NCBI RefSeq assembly: GCF_004768545.1
Contig: NZ_CP038634.1
Coordinates: 248,001-312,000 of the forward strand
Source: Cupriavidus oxalaticus
Lineage (GTDB): Bacteria; Pseudomonadota; Gammaproteobacteria; Burkholderiales; Burkholderiaceae
Direction: 5' to 3'
DNA: 64,000 bases
A model generated the notes under the pieces. It searched no databases. It worked only from the letters and a program-made list of their open reading frames with translations, and was not told the DNA's origin. Of the stretch, positions 16,727 through 26,054 are shown in pieces; the first letter of the stretch is position 1; the number at the start of each line of letters is the position of its first letter. Both the position numbers and the translations under genes were made by a program.

Positions 16727-17336
16727 ACGACCACCTTTGAAGCCATCAATGCAGGAAACAGCCGGGAGGACTGCAGCCAGCAGTGCCCCCAGCCCTTGAA
16801 AAGCTGTTTCAACCAAGGTACTGGTGGCGCCCTCCTTCTCTGATTTCCGTGGCGCATTTGGCTATGCCCTGGACATGCGGTGCACCCGCAGCGTCGCAAG
16901 ACAGGGAAGCGCGCGGGACGACATCCCTGGTCTCGGCTGCGCCCTCCAATACTGCCTTCGGGCGGTAGCTTCACTGCCAACTTGAGCGCGTGCCGGCATC
17001 GCCGGCCCACGCCCGGCATCTCCCCGGAATAGCGAATTGATTCAAATGGCTAAGCGAGATCGGTGCCAACCGGGCTAGCGTCTTGATTCTGTTCGGAAAT
17101 TTTGCGGTGGAAGAATTGCCGGCCAGCGCAAACCGGAAAGAACGTTTCAGAGAGGAGACAACTACGTCGGGGCTCGTATGTCTCTAGCGGGGCAATGAGC
17201 CGTCAATCTCTTGCAGTTTGTGCCGCGAGCTAAAACTCGAAATTGCCGCCAGTGGCCGCGCGCACGGCGCCCCCCGTCGTGATCCACCGTGCCCTCGCAT
17301 CGAAACTTCGGCCCTGCCCGCGGTTCTAATTTTTAT
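16727..17336. other. 610-bp gap between divergent genes, no gene seen
   Basis: Only short shadow frames occur here. The segment separates the leftward oxidase-like gene from the rightward VTT membrane protein, so it should hold both promoters. I could not pick out a convincing -35/-10 pair or repeat. Confidence 0.4.
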
Positions 17337-18029
17337 ATGCTGAGCAAATTGTCTGCCAATCGGCGCACCATCTGGTTCTGGTCTGCAGTCGGCACCGTGG
17401 CGGCGCTGATCGCCCTGGCCGTGCTGTCCCCGCCCGTCAAGGGCTTTGCCGACCAGGCCATCGCCTGGGCCCAGGCAACGATGGAACAGCATCCCGGGGC
17501 TGGCGCGCTGGTTTTCTTCCTGTTCTCCGCCGTATCTGCCATGGTCGCTTTCGCCTCGAGCGTGGTCCTGGTGCCGCCGGCCAGCGCCGTGTTTGGCAAG
17601 CCCCTCACCGTTCTTCTGCTCTGGGGCGGCTGGGTGCTGGGCGCGGTTGCCGCCTACGGCATCGGCCGTCTCGCCTATCCGTTGCTTGCCCGCAGCGGTT
17701 ATGCGGACAAGCTGGCGAAGTACCAGGACTACGTATCGAAGCGCATCAGATTCTGGGCGGTGCTGCTGTTCTGCATCGCGGTGCCGTCCGAAATTCCCGG
17801 CTATCTTTTTGGCACGATGCGCTACCCCTTCGCGAAGTTCCTGGCCGCCATCGCCATCGCCGAAGCGGGCTATGCGATTGGCATCGTCGTCGCGGGCGAG
17901 AGCCTGGCGATCGACCGGCCCCTGCCCTTCTTCATCGCCGCCGGCATCCTGGCGGTCGTCGCGGTGCTGGCGGGACTGGCGCTGCGTACGGCCAGGAAGC
18001 ACAAGGCTGGCGGCCTGCGTCGGCGCTGA
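17337..18029 (+). CDS. VTT-domain (TVP38/DedA-like) inner membrane protein
   Basis: About 230 residues with several hydrophobic segments: residues roughly 12-32, 55-75, 82-108, 140-160 and 195-218. The central part (FASSVVLVPPASAVFGKPL, then GWVLGAVAAYGIGRL) matches the VTT/SNARE-associated domain, which includes a re-entrant loop. Such proteins are linked to lipid handling at the membrane, often undecaprenyl-phosphate or phospholipid flipping. ATG 17337 is chosen because homologues start near it; a GTG at 17289 would add 16 unlikely residues. No clear ribosome binding site is visible. Confidence 0.8.
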   Translation: MLSKLSANRRTIWFWSAVGTVAALIALAVLSPPVKGFADQAIAWAQATMEQHPGAGALVFFLFSAVSAMVAFASSVVLVPPASAVFGKPLTVLLLWGGWVLGAVAAYGIGRLAYPLLARSGYADKLAKYQDYVSKRIRFWAVLLFCIAVPSEIPGYLFGTMRYPFAKFLAAIAIAEAGYAIGIVVAGESLAIDRPLPFFIAAGILAVVAVLAGLALRTARKHKAGGLRRR

Positions 18030-18146
18030 GGCGGGCGTCGGCTCAGATCAGGTCGTTGCGGGCAGTCCCCGGGTGAATATAGGATTACCGGCACAAAAGA
18101 CATACGCTGACGAGCCGATTCCCTGATCCACACACGGAGACAAGCC

Positions 18147-19121
18147 TTGACCACGAAATATCGATTCGCCTTGGGCCTGCTGGCCACGGCAAGCCTGATT
18201 GCCGCTACGCCGGCCTCGGCACAAGGGCAGTGGCCGAACAAACCCATCCGCTTTGTCGTGCCTTTCGCCGCTGGCGGCGCCAATGACCTGATGGCGCGCG
18301 CCGCGGCCGAGGGCGCTTCCAAGGAGCTGGGGCAGACCGTACTGGTCGAGAACCGCCCGGGCGCCGGTGGCACCGTCGGCGCGGACGTGGTGGCCAAGAG
18401 CAAGCCCGATGGCTACACCTTCCTGATCAGCGCCGCCGGTGTCATTTCCAACAGCATGATCAAGAAGTCGATGCCGTTCAAGGACGACGACCTGGTGCCG
18501 GTCGCCATGATCGGCCTCGCGCCGTCGGTGATCGTCGTGCCGAAGAACGCGCCCTACAAGGACTTGCGCGACTTTGTCGAGGCCTCGAAGAAAGGCACCG
18601 GCTTCAACTTCGCCACCGCGGGAACCGGCAGCACGCCCCACTTTGTCGCCGAGATCCTGAACGTAAAGTACGGCGCGAAGCTGCAGCCGGTGCCGTACAA
18701 GAGCGGGTCGGAGAGCACCACGGCAGTGCTGGGCGGCCAGGTGGAGGGCACCTCCGAGGCCAGCATCATCGCGCTGCCGCACATCCTGCACGAAGGCAAG
18801 TTCAAGGCGCTGGCCACGACCTGGACGCAGCGCATCTCGGCCTACCCGCAGCTCTCCACCGCGGTCGAGCAGGGTTTTCCGGATTTGCAGATCGCCCACT
18901 GGGCCGGTGTCCACGCGCCCAAGGGCACGCCCAACGCCATTCTCGACAAGGTCGCCGCGGCGGTCGACAAGGCCATGAAAGATCCCGACGCCTCCGCCAA
19001 GCTGAAGGCCGTCGGCATCGAGCCGATCGGCGGCACGCGTGCGGATTTCGTGAAGTTCGTCAATGCGGAACGGAAGCGGCTGGGCGAGATCGTCAAGGCG
19101 GCCAGGATGCAGGAGAAGTGA
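18147..19121 (+). CDS. Bug-family (TctC) tripartite tricarboxylate transporter receptor
   Basis: 324 residues. The start is TTG 18147, preceded by ACGGAGACAAGCC. A signal peptide ends near ATPASA-QG, and the mature protein opens with WPNKPIRFVVPFAAGGANDL, the Bug signature. Further family marks are VENRPGAGGTVGADVVAKSK and the terminal EIVKAARMQEK. Bug proteins are periplasmic receptors that bind carboxylates or other small ligands, and are very numerous in Bordetella and Cupriavidus. No TctA/TctB membrane genes lie beside it, so it is an orphan receptor. Confidence 0.92.
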   Translation: MTTKYRFALGLLATASLIAATPASAQGQWPNKPIRFVVPFAAGGANDLMARAAAEGASKELGQTVLVENRPGAGGTVGADVVAKSKPDGYTFLISAAGVISNSMIKKSMPFKDDDLVPVAMIGLAPSVIVVPKNAPYKDLRDFVEASKKGTGFNFATAGTGSTPHFVAEILNVKYGAKLQPVPYKSGSESTTAVLGGQVEGTSEASIIALPHILHEGKFKALATTWTQRISAYPQLSTAVEQGFPDLQIAHWAGVHAPKGTPNAILDKVAAAVDKAMKDPDASAKLKAVGIEPIGGTRADFVKFVNAERKRLGEIVKAARMQEK

Positions 19122-19195
19122 TGGCAGCGCAGGCCGTCGCAATGGCCTGCGCTGTCAGCGCATCCTGCGACGAAGGACTGGTCGCGCGCGGGGCG

Positions 19196-19912
19196 TTAGT
19201 AGGCAAGCTTCGGCATGAACTGCCCACGCCCCTCGGGCGTCATGTCGAGCAGGCCCCAGAGCGCACTGACGGCGTCGCCGGATCGATGATCCGTGCCAAC
19301 GTCCGCCGGTGCCCAGGTAAGGTCGCTGCCCCAGAAGTGGCGGACCTTGCCGTGGTCGAGACGGAATACGTTGAATGCGGTGTCGTCCCATTCCTCGCCG
19401 GGCTTCCCGCCGCTCAACGCCCGGATCTGCGCCGGCAGTTTCGTTGAGTCTCCGAAATAGTCGGCGTCGTAGCTGTTGCCCGCGGTCGAGAGGAACTGAA
19501 GATGCGCCCATCCCCGTTCGCGCGCCCACGCGACCAGCCGCGCGATGGGCGACTTGGCGACGATATAGAGCGCAGCACGCTGGCCGACATGCCTGGCCGC
19601 GCCGTTGACGGAGTCGAGCAAGAGCGTGCACATCGGGCATGGCGTATCGCGGTCCGGGCCGTACATGAAGCTGTACAGGACCAGGGTGGGATGCGGGCCG
19701 AACAGCCCGGACATTGCGACCGTTTCGGGCATGCCGTTCGCGCCGATCCGCTCGAACACGTAGTCCTGCGGCACTTCGCCGCCTGGCGGCAGCGCGCGGC
19801 GCTGCGCCGCGACGGCCTCGATATGCCTTCGCAACGCAATTTCCTCTTCAAGCAGTGCGTTCCGCGCCTTGCGGTACTCGGCGCTTTCGTTGGGGTAAGT
19901 GACGTGCAACAT
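19196..19912 (-). CDS. DUF899 thioredoxin-like family protein
   Basis: 238 residues from ATG 19912, which has GGAGG upstream; the 38-residue longer frame lacks a site. The sequence contains SGLFGPHPTLVLYSFMYGPD and a redox-like CPMC motif (TPCPMCTLLLD), and ends with a MTPEGRGQFMPKLAY tail. This is the DUF899 family, often annotated as thioredoxin-like or dithiol-disulfide isomerase. Its partner is unknown. It converges on the Bug receptor gene with a 74-bp gap. Confidence 0.85.
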   Translation of the reverse strand: MLHVTYPNESAEYRKARNALLEEEIALRRHIEAVAAQRRALPPGGEVPQDYVFERIGANGMPETVAMSGLFGPHPTLVLYSFMYGPDRDTPCPMCTLLLDSVNGAARHVGQRAALYIVAKSPIARLVAWARERGWAHLQFLSTAGNSYDADYFGDSTKLPAQIRALSGGKPGEEWDDTAFNVFRLDHGKVRHFWGSDLTWAPADVGTDHRSGDAVSALWGLLDMTPEGRGQFMPKLAY

Positions 19913-20022
19913 GCTAGCCTCCTGCGGTTGCTCCCTGTTAGGCTTGTCGACGCCGGGATCGGTTCTCCGCGCCTTCGAGCACACCGGCATAGACGCGATC
20001 CGATAGCACCGCAGCATAGGGT

Positions 20023-21507
20023 TCACGCGGCCATAGCCGCGATGACCGCGCCCAGGATGCGCATGCCTTCCTCAATCTGCCGGGTCGTCAGGCTGGCATA
20101 GCCCAGCACCAGCCCGGCCGGTCGTGTGGGTCCTGGCGACGGCGGCAAGGCAAACAGCGGCGACAACGGATAAACGCCCACGTCCTGCTCCCGCGCGGCA
20201 GCCGCCAGCGCCGCTTCGTCCCGCGGGCGCAGCGACGGCAGCCACAGCACCACATGCAGGCCGGCCGCCGTGCCGCTGACCTCGGCATCCGCGGGCAGGT
20301 AGCGGGCAATGCCATCCAGCAACGCCGCACGGCGGCGCTCGTTCTCCCGGCGCATGCGCCGCACATGGCGTTCGTAGGCGCCGCTCTCGATCAGCGCGGC
20401 CAGCGCGCGCTGCTCCAGCACCGGCGCATGGCGGTCGGCCAGCCGCTTGGCCTGCCGGAACACCGGCACCAGTTCGGCAGGGAGCACCAGGTAGCCGAGC
20501 CGCAGTTGCGGCGACAATGCCTTGGAGAGGGTGCCGACGTAGATCACGCGTCCGTCGGTGTCGATCGACTGCAGCGTGTCGATCGGGCGCTGGCCGTAGC
20601 GGAACTCGCCGTCGTAGTCGTCTTCGACGATCCAGGCATCGTGGCGCTGTGCCCATTGCAGCAATTCCATGCGCCGGCCGACCGGCAGCACGCCACCCAG
20701 CGGGAACTGGTGCGATGGCGTCACGTATGCCAGGCGGACGCGCTCGTGCTGCGGCAGGCTGGCGGTATCCAGTCCGTGTTCGTCCGCGGGCGTGGGCAGA
20801 CAGGTGGCGCCGGTCGCCGCGAAGCAGCACCGGGCCATCAGGTAGCCGGGATCTTCAAAGGCGAAGGCGTCGCCGGCATCCAGCAGCAGCCGCGCGCACA
20901 GGTCGATGGCCTGTTGCGAGCCGTTCACCACCACGATTTGCGCGGGCTCGCAGGCAAGCCCGCGGGCCCGCCGCAGATAGCCCTGCAGGGCGCGGCGCAG
21001 CGCAGGGTCGCCCTCCGGCGCCGCATAGTAAAGGCCGTCCTGCTGACGCAGCAGTTCGGCCTGATAGGCGCGCCGCCACGCCAGCGTAGGGAAATCCCGC
21101 GACGCCACCGCGCCATAGCGGAAGTCGAAACGAAGCGGTTCCGCGTCGGGGAATGCCGGCATGCCGATGTCCGCCAGCCGGCGTGCAAAGCGGGACAGCG
21201 GCAAACGGGAGGCAAGGCGCGGCGTCCCGGCCGCGCTGGCAGGCGCCGGCGCCGTCAGCGCATTGGCAACCCGCGCCGCGCGCCCCGCCGACGTGACGAG
21301 AAAGCCTTCGGCCGCCAACTGCTCATAGGCCGCGGTGACCGTGGTGCGGGATACCCCCAGCTCGGCTGCCAGCGCCCGCGTGGACGGTGCGGGCGCGCCC
21401 GGCGGCAGCACGCCGTCCGAGATCTGGCCGCGCAGCAGGTCGTAGATGCGGCGTCCCGCGCCGCTGGCGCCCGGCCGCGGGCCGTTGGGTCGGGGAAACT
21501 GGCCCAT
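20023..21507 (-). CDS. MocR/PdxR-type regulator (GntR helix-turn-helix fused to aminotransferase)
   Basis: 494 residues from ATG 21507, preceded by AGGAT. Residues about 20-90 are a GntR winged helix (STRALAAELGVSRTTVTAAY, then EQLAAEGFLV). The rest is a fold-type I aminotransferase with PLP-binding lysine in VGTLSKALSPQLRLGYL and VVNGSQQAIDL. MocR regulators sense PLP or amino-compound adducts. The divergent neighbour starts only 81 bp away and encodes a PaiB-like protein, a pairing seen repeatedly in proteobacteria, so control of that gene is likely. Confidence 0.92.
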   Translation of the reverse strand: MGQFPRPNGPRPGASGAGRRIYDLLRGQISDGVLPPGAPAPSTRALAAELGVSRTTVTAAYEQLAAEGFLVTSAGRAARVANALTAPAPASAAGTPRLASRLPLSRFARRLADIGMPAFPDAEPLRFDFRYGAVASRDFPTLAWRRAYQAELLRQQDGLYYAAPEGDPALRRALQGYLRRARGLACEPAQIVVVNGSQQAIDLCARLLLDAGDAFAFEDPGYLMARCCFAATGATCLPTPADEHGLDTASLPQHERVRLAYVTPSHQFPLGGVLPVGRRMELLQWAQRHDAWIVEDDYDGEFRYGQRPIDTLQSIDTDGRVIYVGTLSKALSPQLRLGYLVLPAELVPVFRQAKRLADRHAPVLEQRALAALIESGAYERHVRRMRRENERRRAALLDGIARYLPADAEVSGTAAGLHVVLWLPSLRPRDEAALAAAAREQDVGVYPLSPLFALPPSPGPTRPAGLVLGYASLTTRQIEEGMRILGAVIAAMAA

Positions 21508-21588
21508 AAAAAATCCTGAAAACTGGACCTTCCGATTGTGCCAGTTACAGGAGACAGTATCTACGACGCCAGGACACCCGTTCGCCCC

Positions 21589-22212
21589 ATGTACATCCCC
21601 GCCCACTTCGCAGAAACCCGCCCAGAAGAACTTGCGCGCATCATTCGCGCGCACCCGCTCGGCATGCTGGTCACCCAGGCAAGCGGCACGCTGGATGCCG
21701 ACCACATTCCGTTCGAGTTCGACGCCGACGCGGGCTCGCACGGCGTGCTCAGCGCCCACGTGGCGCGTGCCAACCCGGTCTGGCAGCGCTGCCCTTCCGG
21801 CACGCCGGTGATGGTCGTCTTTCGCGGCGCCGAGGCCTACATCTCGCCAAACTGGTACCCGAGCAAGCACGAGACGCACCGCCTGGTGCCGACCTGGAAC
21901 TACGAGGTGGTGCACGCGCACGGCACGCTCACCGTGCATGACGACGAACGCTTCGTCCGGCGCATCGTCGCGCGCCTGACGCGCCGGCACGAAGCGGACG
22001 AGCCCAGGCCGTGGAAGATGGGCGACTCCACGCCCGAATTCATCGACGGCATGCTGCGCCATATCGTCGGCATCGAGATCGCCGTCACTGCGCTGCAGGG
22101 CAAGGTCAAGCTGAGCCAGAACCGGGAAGCGCGCGACCGGCTGGGTGCCGCGGAATCGCTGCAAGCGCGGGGATTCGGCGAACTCGCGCAGTCCATGCGT
22201 CGTGCCGGGTAA
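21589..22212 (+). CDS. paiB: PaiB-type FMN-binding negative regulator
   Basis: 207 residues starting MYIPAHFAETRPEELARIIR, with HPLGMLVTQ, a DADHIPFEFD segment and YISPNWYPSKHETHRLVPTW, the hallmark of the PaiB/FMN-binding split-barrel family. PaiB was named for repression in Bacillus, but many homologues are probably flavin enzymes handling polyamine-like compounds. A 17-residue extension to 21538 would overlap the promoter region, so ATG 21589 is preferred. It is followed by a clear terminator. Confidence 0.9.
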   Translation: MYIPAHFAETRPEELARIIRAHPLGMLVTQASGTLDADHIPFEFDADAGSHGVLSAHVARANPVWQRCPSGTPVMVVFRGAEAYISPNWYPSKHETHRLVPTWNYEVVHAHGTLTVHDDERFVRRIVARLTRRHEADEPRPWKMGDSTPEFIDGMLRHIVGIEIAVTALQGKVKLSQNREARDRLGAAESLQARGFGELAQSMRRAG

Positions 22213-22259
22213 GGCAGGCAAGTAAAAGAGCAAGTAAAAGCGCAAGCAAGCAAAAAGAA

Positions 22260-22286
22260 GCGAGCCGCGCGGGCTCGCCCCTTTTT
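22260..22286 (+). terminator. Rho-independent terminator after paiB
   Basis: The stem GCGAGCC (22260-22266) pairs with GGCTCGC (22272-22278) around a 5-base loop, and CCCTTTTT follows. It ends the rightward paiB transcript just before the convergent tannase-family gene. Confidence 0.8.
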
Positions 22287-22304
22287 CCTACGCCTGCCTC
22301 CGCA

Positions 22305-24047
22305 TTATTGCGTCGCGCAGGTAAAGCTCGATGCCAGGTTCACATCGCCGGCGCCGTTGTACTTCGGCCAGCTCGGGTATTCGCACAGCGGCCGCGTGCG
22401 GCCCGGCACGCCGACCGTGTCGGTCACCGTCAGCGAAGCCGGCGCGGTGCCCTGCTCGACCCACTTCTCAAGCGCCGTCAGCGAGTCCCACGAAGCATTG
22501 AACACCGAGCTTATCGAGTGTCCGTAGCCCGGGATTTCGTAGTAACGCATGAAGTTGGCGACATTGCCCGCGCCCATCGTTCCCTGTACGCGCGTGAAGT
22601 AGTCCTCGGTCGCGCGCGTGCTGACCAGCGCATCGGACTTGCCGTGCGCCATCAGGATCTTGCCGCCCTTGTTCATGAACGCGGACAGGTCGGTCTTGTT
22701 GATGTCCTGCAGCCCGGCAAGCTGGCTGATGCGGTCCTGCCAGGGCCCCGGGTTCTGCGGGTCGAGCGTCAGCGAGTTGAAGGTCGGATCGCGCGTGACG
22801 AAGTAGCGCACCCACTGGTCCCAGAACACGCTCATGTACGGCGCGGTAGCGGGCATCGGATTGACCGGGGCATCGATGTTGAGCGCCAGGGCAATGACTG
22901 TCGGCTGGACGGATGCGTTGCCGGCCAAGCCGAGGTCGGCGCCCCAGACGTTGAAGCCCGGATACTGCGTCTCGCCGCTGCCCAGCGCATAGCCGAACAC
23001 GATTTGCGAGTTGTACACCTTCAGCGCGTTGATCTGCGCGTCGGACAGGCACGTGTCCCCGGCGTCGGCGCCGTTGGCGCAGCGGACCGGCTGGCCGTTG
23101 AGCATGGCCGTGGATGGGTCGAAGCTGGCATTGCAGGCGGCGACATTGCTGATCAGGCCGTCCTTGACGCCGTCGAGGTCGTCGCACGCGGCAATGGCGG
23201 CGTCGTATAGCACCTTGCGCTTGGGCTGGTTCGGGTAGGCGCCCGGCGCGGCCAGCGCGCGGGTGATGCGGCCGAACTGCAGGTCCAGGCTGGCGGCATT
23301 CCAGGCGGGATAGAGCACGATGGCGCCATCCCAGTCCTGCGGCCAGCGCTGCACCACGGCCAGCGCTTCGCGGCCGCCGGTCGATCCGCCGGCAAAGTAG
23401 GCCTTCTTCGGGCCATCGGCCTGGTAGTGCATCTGGATCAGCGCGATCGCCACGTCGCGCGTCTTCTTCAGCGCGTCGCTGGCATAGTTGCGCAGCGCCT
23501 CGTCATTGACGCCGAACGAGCCGTCGCGGCTGCCGAGCGCACCCGCCTGGTGGCCGGAATCGCTGGCGAAGGTGGCATAGCCGCGCGCCAGTGGCGAGGG
23601 CTGGTCAGTCGGTCCGGCCGGCACATTGCCTGCCGTGTTGGGAATGGTCCCGTCATAGCCGCCGCCGCCGAACATCACCACCTTCTGGTTCCAGCTGGCG
23701 GGCATGTTTATCTCGAACCGGATCGGTGGCGCCGTCGGATCGACGGGCGCGATGGTCCCCGTTACCTTGCAATACGCGCCAGTGCCCAGCTGCCCGCCGC
23801 CGGTGGCCGGCACCATGTCGGTCTCGGCAACCGTTGCGCCCTTGGTAGGCAGGCCGATGCTGCTCGCGGGGACGGTCTTGCCCGGCAAGTTCTGGCACGA
23901 TACCGGGGTCTTTACCGGCGGGGGATGATCGTTGTCACCGTCACCGCCGCCGCAGGCACTCAGCACAAGGCCGGCCACGGTCGCAACGAGGACGGGAGCC
24001 AGTTTGAAGGTCACTGGCAAAACTCTGCTTTGCAAGTCGGTTGACAT
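22305..24047 (-). CDS. Tannase/feruloyl esterase-family lipoprotein
   Basis: 580 residues from ATG 24047, which has GTGGAGAAG upstream. The N-terminus ends in a lipobox (LVLSAC), so the mature enzyme should be lipid-anchored. The catalytic serine motif is GGSTGGREAL, and the acid and base regions are LMAHGKSDALVS and YEIPGYGHS. Cys pairs typical of tannase-fold enzymes are present (a Cys near 'DDLDGV' and others). Such enzymes hydrolyse gallate, ferulate or related aromatic esters outside the cytoplasm. No aromatic catabolic genes flank it, so the substrate is not deducible. Confidence 0.87.
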   Translation of the reverse strand: MSTDLQSRVLPVTFKLAPVLVATVAGLVLSACGGGDGDNDHPPPVKTPVSCQNLPGKTVPASSIGLPTKGATVAETDMVPATGGGQLGTGAYCKVTGTIAPVDPTAPPIRFEINMPASWNQKVVMFGGGGYDGTIPNTAGNVPAGPTDQPSPLARGYATFASDSGHQAGALGSRDGSFGVNDEALRNYASDALKKTRDVAIALIQMHYQADGPKKAYFAGGSTGGREALAVVQRWPQDWDGAIVLYPAWNAASLDLQFGRITRALAAPGAYPNQPKRKVLYDAAIAACDDLDGVKDGLISNVAACNASFDPSTAMLNGQPVRCANGADAGDTCLSDAQINALKVYNSQIVFGYALGSGETQYPGFNVWGADLGLAGNASVQPTVIALALNIDAPVNPMPATAPYMSVFWDQWVRYFVTRDPTFNSLTLDPQNPGPWQDRISQLAGLQDINKTDLSAFMNKGGKILMAHGKSDALVSTRATEDYFTRVQGTMGAGNVANFMRYYEIPGYGHSISSVFNASWDSLTALEKWVEQGTAPASLTVTDTVGVPGRTRPLCEYPSWPKYNGAGDVNLASSFTCATQ

Positions 24048-24360
24048 TTGTCTTCTCCACGGGGTCTCCTGGGACGGGATAGCGCCGCCGGGACCTCGGC
24101 CCCGGCGGGATAATCCTCGGTGCCTGCGTCTGCATTCGGCATGCCAGCACGCAGGTGATGAGACGGATGTGGAGCGTGAAATATGTTCCGTATTGCCGAA
24201 GCGGAGGGCCGGGTGTTTGCCGGATGCGCGCGTCACACGCGCACCCGGGCCGGCGACCGGAAGTTCTTTCAATCGAATCGGGAAGGACCTGCAAACGGCG
24301 CGGCAGGCCGCCGGCGATTCAGCGATAGAAGAGCACGCCCGCCGGCATCTTGCGCGTTGA
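24048..24360. other. 313-bp gap upstream of the esterase gene
   Basis: No gene is seen. A GC-rich palindrome CCGCCGGG/CCCGGCGG (24085-24108, 8-base loop) lies about 40 bp before the esterase start, in its 5' untranslated or promoter region. It lacks a T-run, so it is more likely a regulatory or RNA structure than a terminator. Confidence 0.4.
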
Positions 24361-25383
24361 TCAGGCCGCGGCGTTCTCCATCGCCGCTTCGTATTGCCCC
24401 AGGCACGCCATGGCGTTGAGCCGCGAGCGCTGCAGCAGCGCCCGTTGCGCCAGCGCGGCGTTGGCCGGCTCCCCGCGCCACGCCAGCAATGGCGGCTCCT
24501 GCAAGGCGCGCCCATAGGAGAAGCTGAGCCGCCAGGGCAACGGGCCGAGCCGGTTCATCGCATCGAGATTGGCGGTGGCTTCGGCGGGCGTCTGGCCGCC
24601 GGACAGGAAAAAAATACCCGGCACCGCGGCGGGCACGGTGCGCCTGAGCACCTGTACGGTCTGCGTGGCAACCTCTGCCGGTGCCGCCTGCCCCGCATCC
24701 TTGCCTGGAAGCACCATGCTGGGTTTCAGCAGCATGTGCTCGAACACCACCGCATGCCGCTGCAAGGCGTCGAACACCTCATGCAGCACGGCTTCGGTGA
24801 CTTCCGCACAGCGCGCCATGCTGTGCGCGCCATCCATCAGCACCTCGGGTTCGACGATGGGCACGATCCCTGCCTCCTGGCAGATCGCGGCATAGCGCGC
24901 CAGCGCCTCGGCGTTGGCGTGAATGGCAAGCCGGCCCGGCAGCTTGTCGGACACGTTGTAGACGGCACGCCATTTGGCAAAGCGCGCGCCCTGCTGGCGA
25001 TAGCCGGCAAGCCGTTTTGCCAGCCCGTCGAGGCCTTCGGTGATTTCGTCCCCGGGTGCGTGCGCCAGCGCGAGCTTGCCCTTGTCGACCTTGATGCCGG
25101 GCACGATGCCCTGGCGCGCGGCCAGTTCGGGCAGCGGCGTGCCATCGTCGGCCCGCTGGCCCAGGGTCTCCTCGTACAGGATCACGCCGCTGATGAACTC
25201 GCCCAGGCCCGGCGTGGACAGGAGCAGGTTGCGCCACGCCCGGCGGCTCTCCTCGCTGGATTCCACACCGATGCGGTCGAACCGCTTGGCGATGGTCGGC
25301 CCGCTTTCGTCGGCGGCCAGCAGGCCTTTGGCGCCCTGCACCATGGCGTCGACGGTGGCTTGCAGTTCGCTTGCTGTGTCCAT
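24361..25383 (-). CDS. Class I (Schiff-base) fructose-bisphosphate aldolase
   Basis: 340 residues with LLAADESGPTIAKRFDRIG near the N-terminus and the Schiff-base lysine region HMLLKPSMVLPGKDAG, followed by GIFFLSGGQTPAEATANL, all class I aldolase marks. It cleaves or forms fructose 1,6-bisphosphate without a metal. The start follows CCGGAG. It lies downstream of the cbb operon in the same direction, beyond a broken peroxidase gene, so it may be partly co-transcribed and duplicates the class II enzyme CbbA encoded just upstream. Confidence 0.92.
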   Translation of the reverse strand: MDTASELQATVDAMVQGAKGLLAADESGPTIAKRFDRIGVESSEESRRAWRNLLLSTPGLGEFISGVILYEETLGQRADDGTPLPELAARQGIVPGIKVDKGKLALAHAPGDEITEGLDGLAKRLAGYRQQGARFAKWRAVYNVSDKLPGRLAIHANAEALARYAAICQEAGIVPIVEPEVLMDGAHSMARCAEVTEAVLHEVFDALQRHAVVFEHMLLKPSMVLPGKDAGQAAPAEVATQTVQVLRRTVPAAVPGIFFLSGGQTPAEATANLDAMNRLGPLPWRLSFSYGRALQEPPLLAWRGEPANAALAQRALLQRSRLNAMACLGQYEAAMENAAA

Positions 25384-25481
25384 GGCGTTGCTCCGGGAGG
25401 GGGTATAACAACAAGCATTGGCGCCTCGGTGCGATTGCGCAAGCGACCGGCGTGCGGGCCGTCGCGGACCGCCACGCGGAA

Positions 25482-26040
25482 CTACCGAGCCTCACCGGTA
25501 TCGGCGCCTCCCGGGCGGCGTTCGGCAAGCGCCTCCAGCAGCGAGGCAGGCGGCACGAAGAACAGGTTGCCGCTGACCGCCTCGCTGAAGTCCAGCAGCC
25601 GGTCATAGTTGCCGGGCGGGCGCCCCACGAACATGTTCTCGAGCATCTGCTCGACCGGCGCGGGAGAGCGGGCGTAGCCGATAAAGAAGGTACCGAACTC
25701 GCCCTTGCCCGGTTGCCCGAACGGCATGTTGTCACATGGCCATGGCGCGGCGCGCGCCGCTGCCGAATTCGCGGAACGGATGCAGCGAGGCCGGCCGTGG
25801 CTGTCCGAACAGCGTGTCCCAGGCCCCGGATCCGAAGCCGCAGACACAGGAAAGGTTGCCGCCCTGGACCCGCTTGCCTACGGCACGGACCAGCGCGGCC
25901 ACATCCGCGCACCACGCCCGCACGGTTTCGGCGTGCGCGGCGCCGGGTGAAAGGGTCGCGACGATGAAAATCGCGCTACGGGTGATGGGGCTGCTGACGG
26001 CTTGCGGCTCTGCAGCCGGATCGCCGTGGCGGGGTGGTGG
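25482..26040 (-). pseudogene. Dyp-type heme peroxidase, internal deletion and frameshift
   Basis: Two halves of one family are seen in different frames. Between about 26040 and 25736 the reverse strand reads SPITRSAIFIVATL, then VRAVGKRVQGGNLSCVCGFG and RPASLHPFREFG, the N-terminus of Dyp peroxidases. Between about 25735 and 25482 it reads DNMPFGQPGKGEFGTFFIGY, then FVPPASLLEAL, the C-terminus. The roughly 130-150 residues normally between them, including the GxxDG catalytic motif and proximal heme His, are missing, and the frames do not match at the joint. No start codon is visible either. The gene is dead. Confidence 0.75.
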
Positions 26041-26054
26041 TACTGCGAGCGCCG

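Noticed and set aside
21510..22245. 245-residue N-terminal extension of the MocR regulator
   Set aside because: It runs antisense through paiB, and the GntR domain begins right after ATG 21507.
24085..24108. GC-rich palindrome as terminator of the aldolase gene
   Set aside because: It lies over 250 bp past the stop, without T-run, and just before the esterase start.
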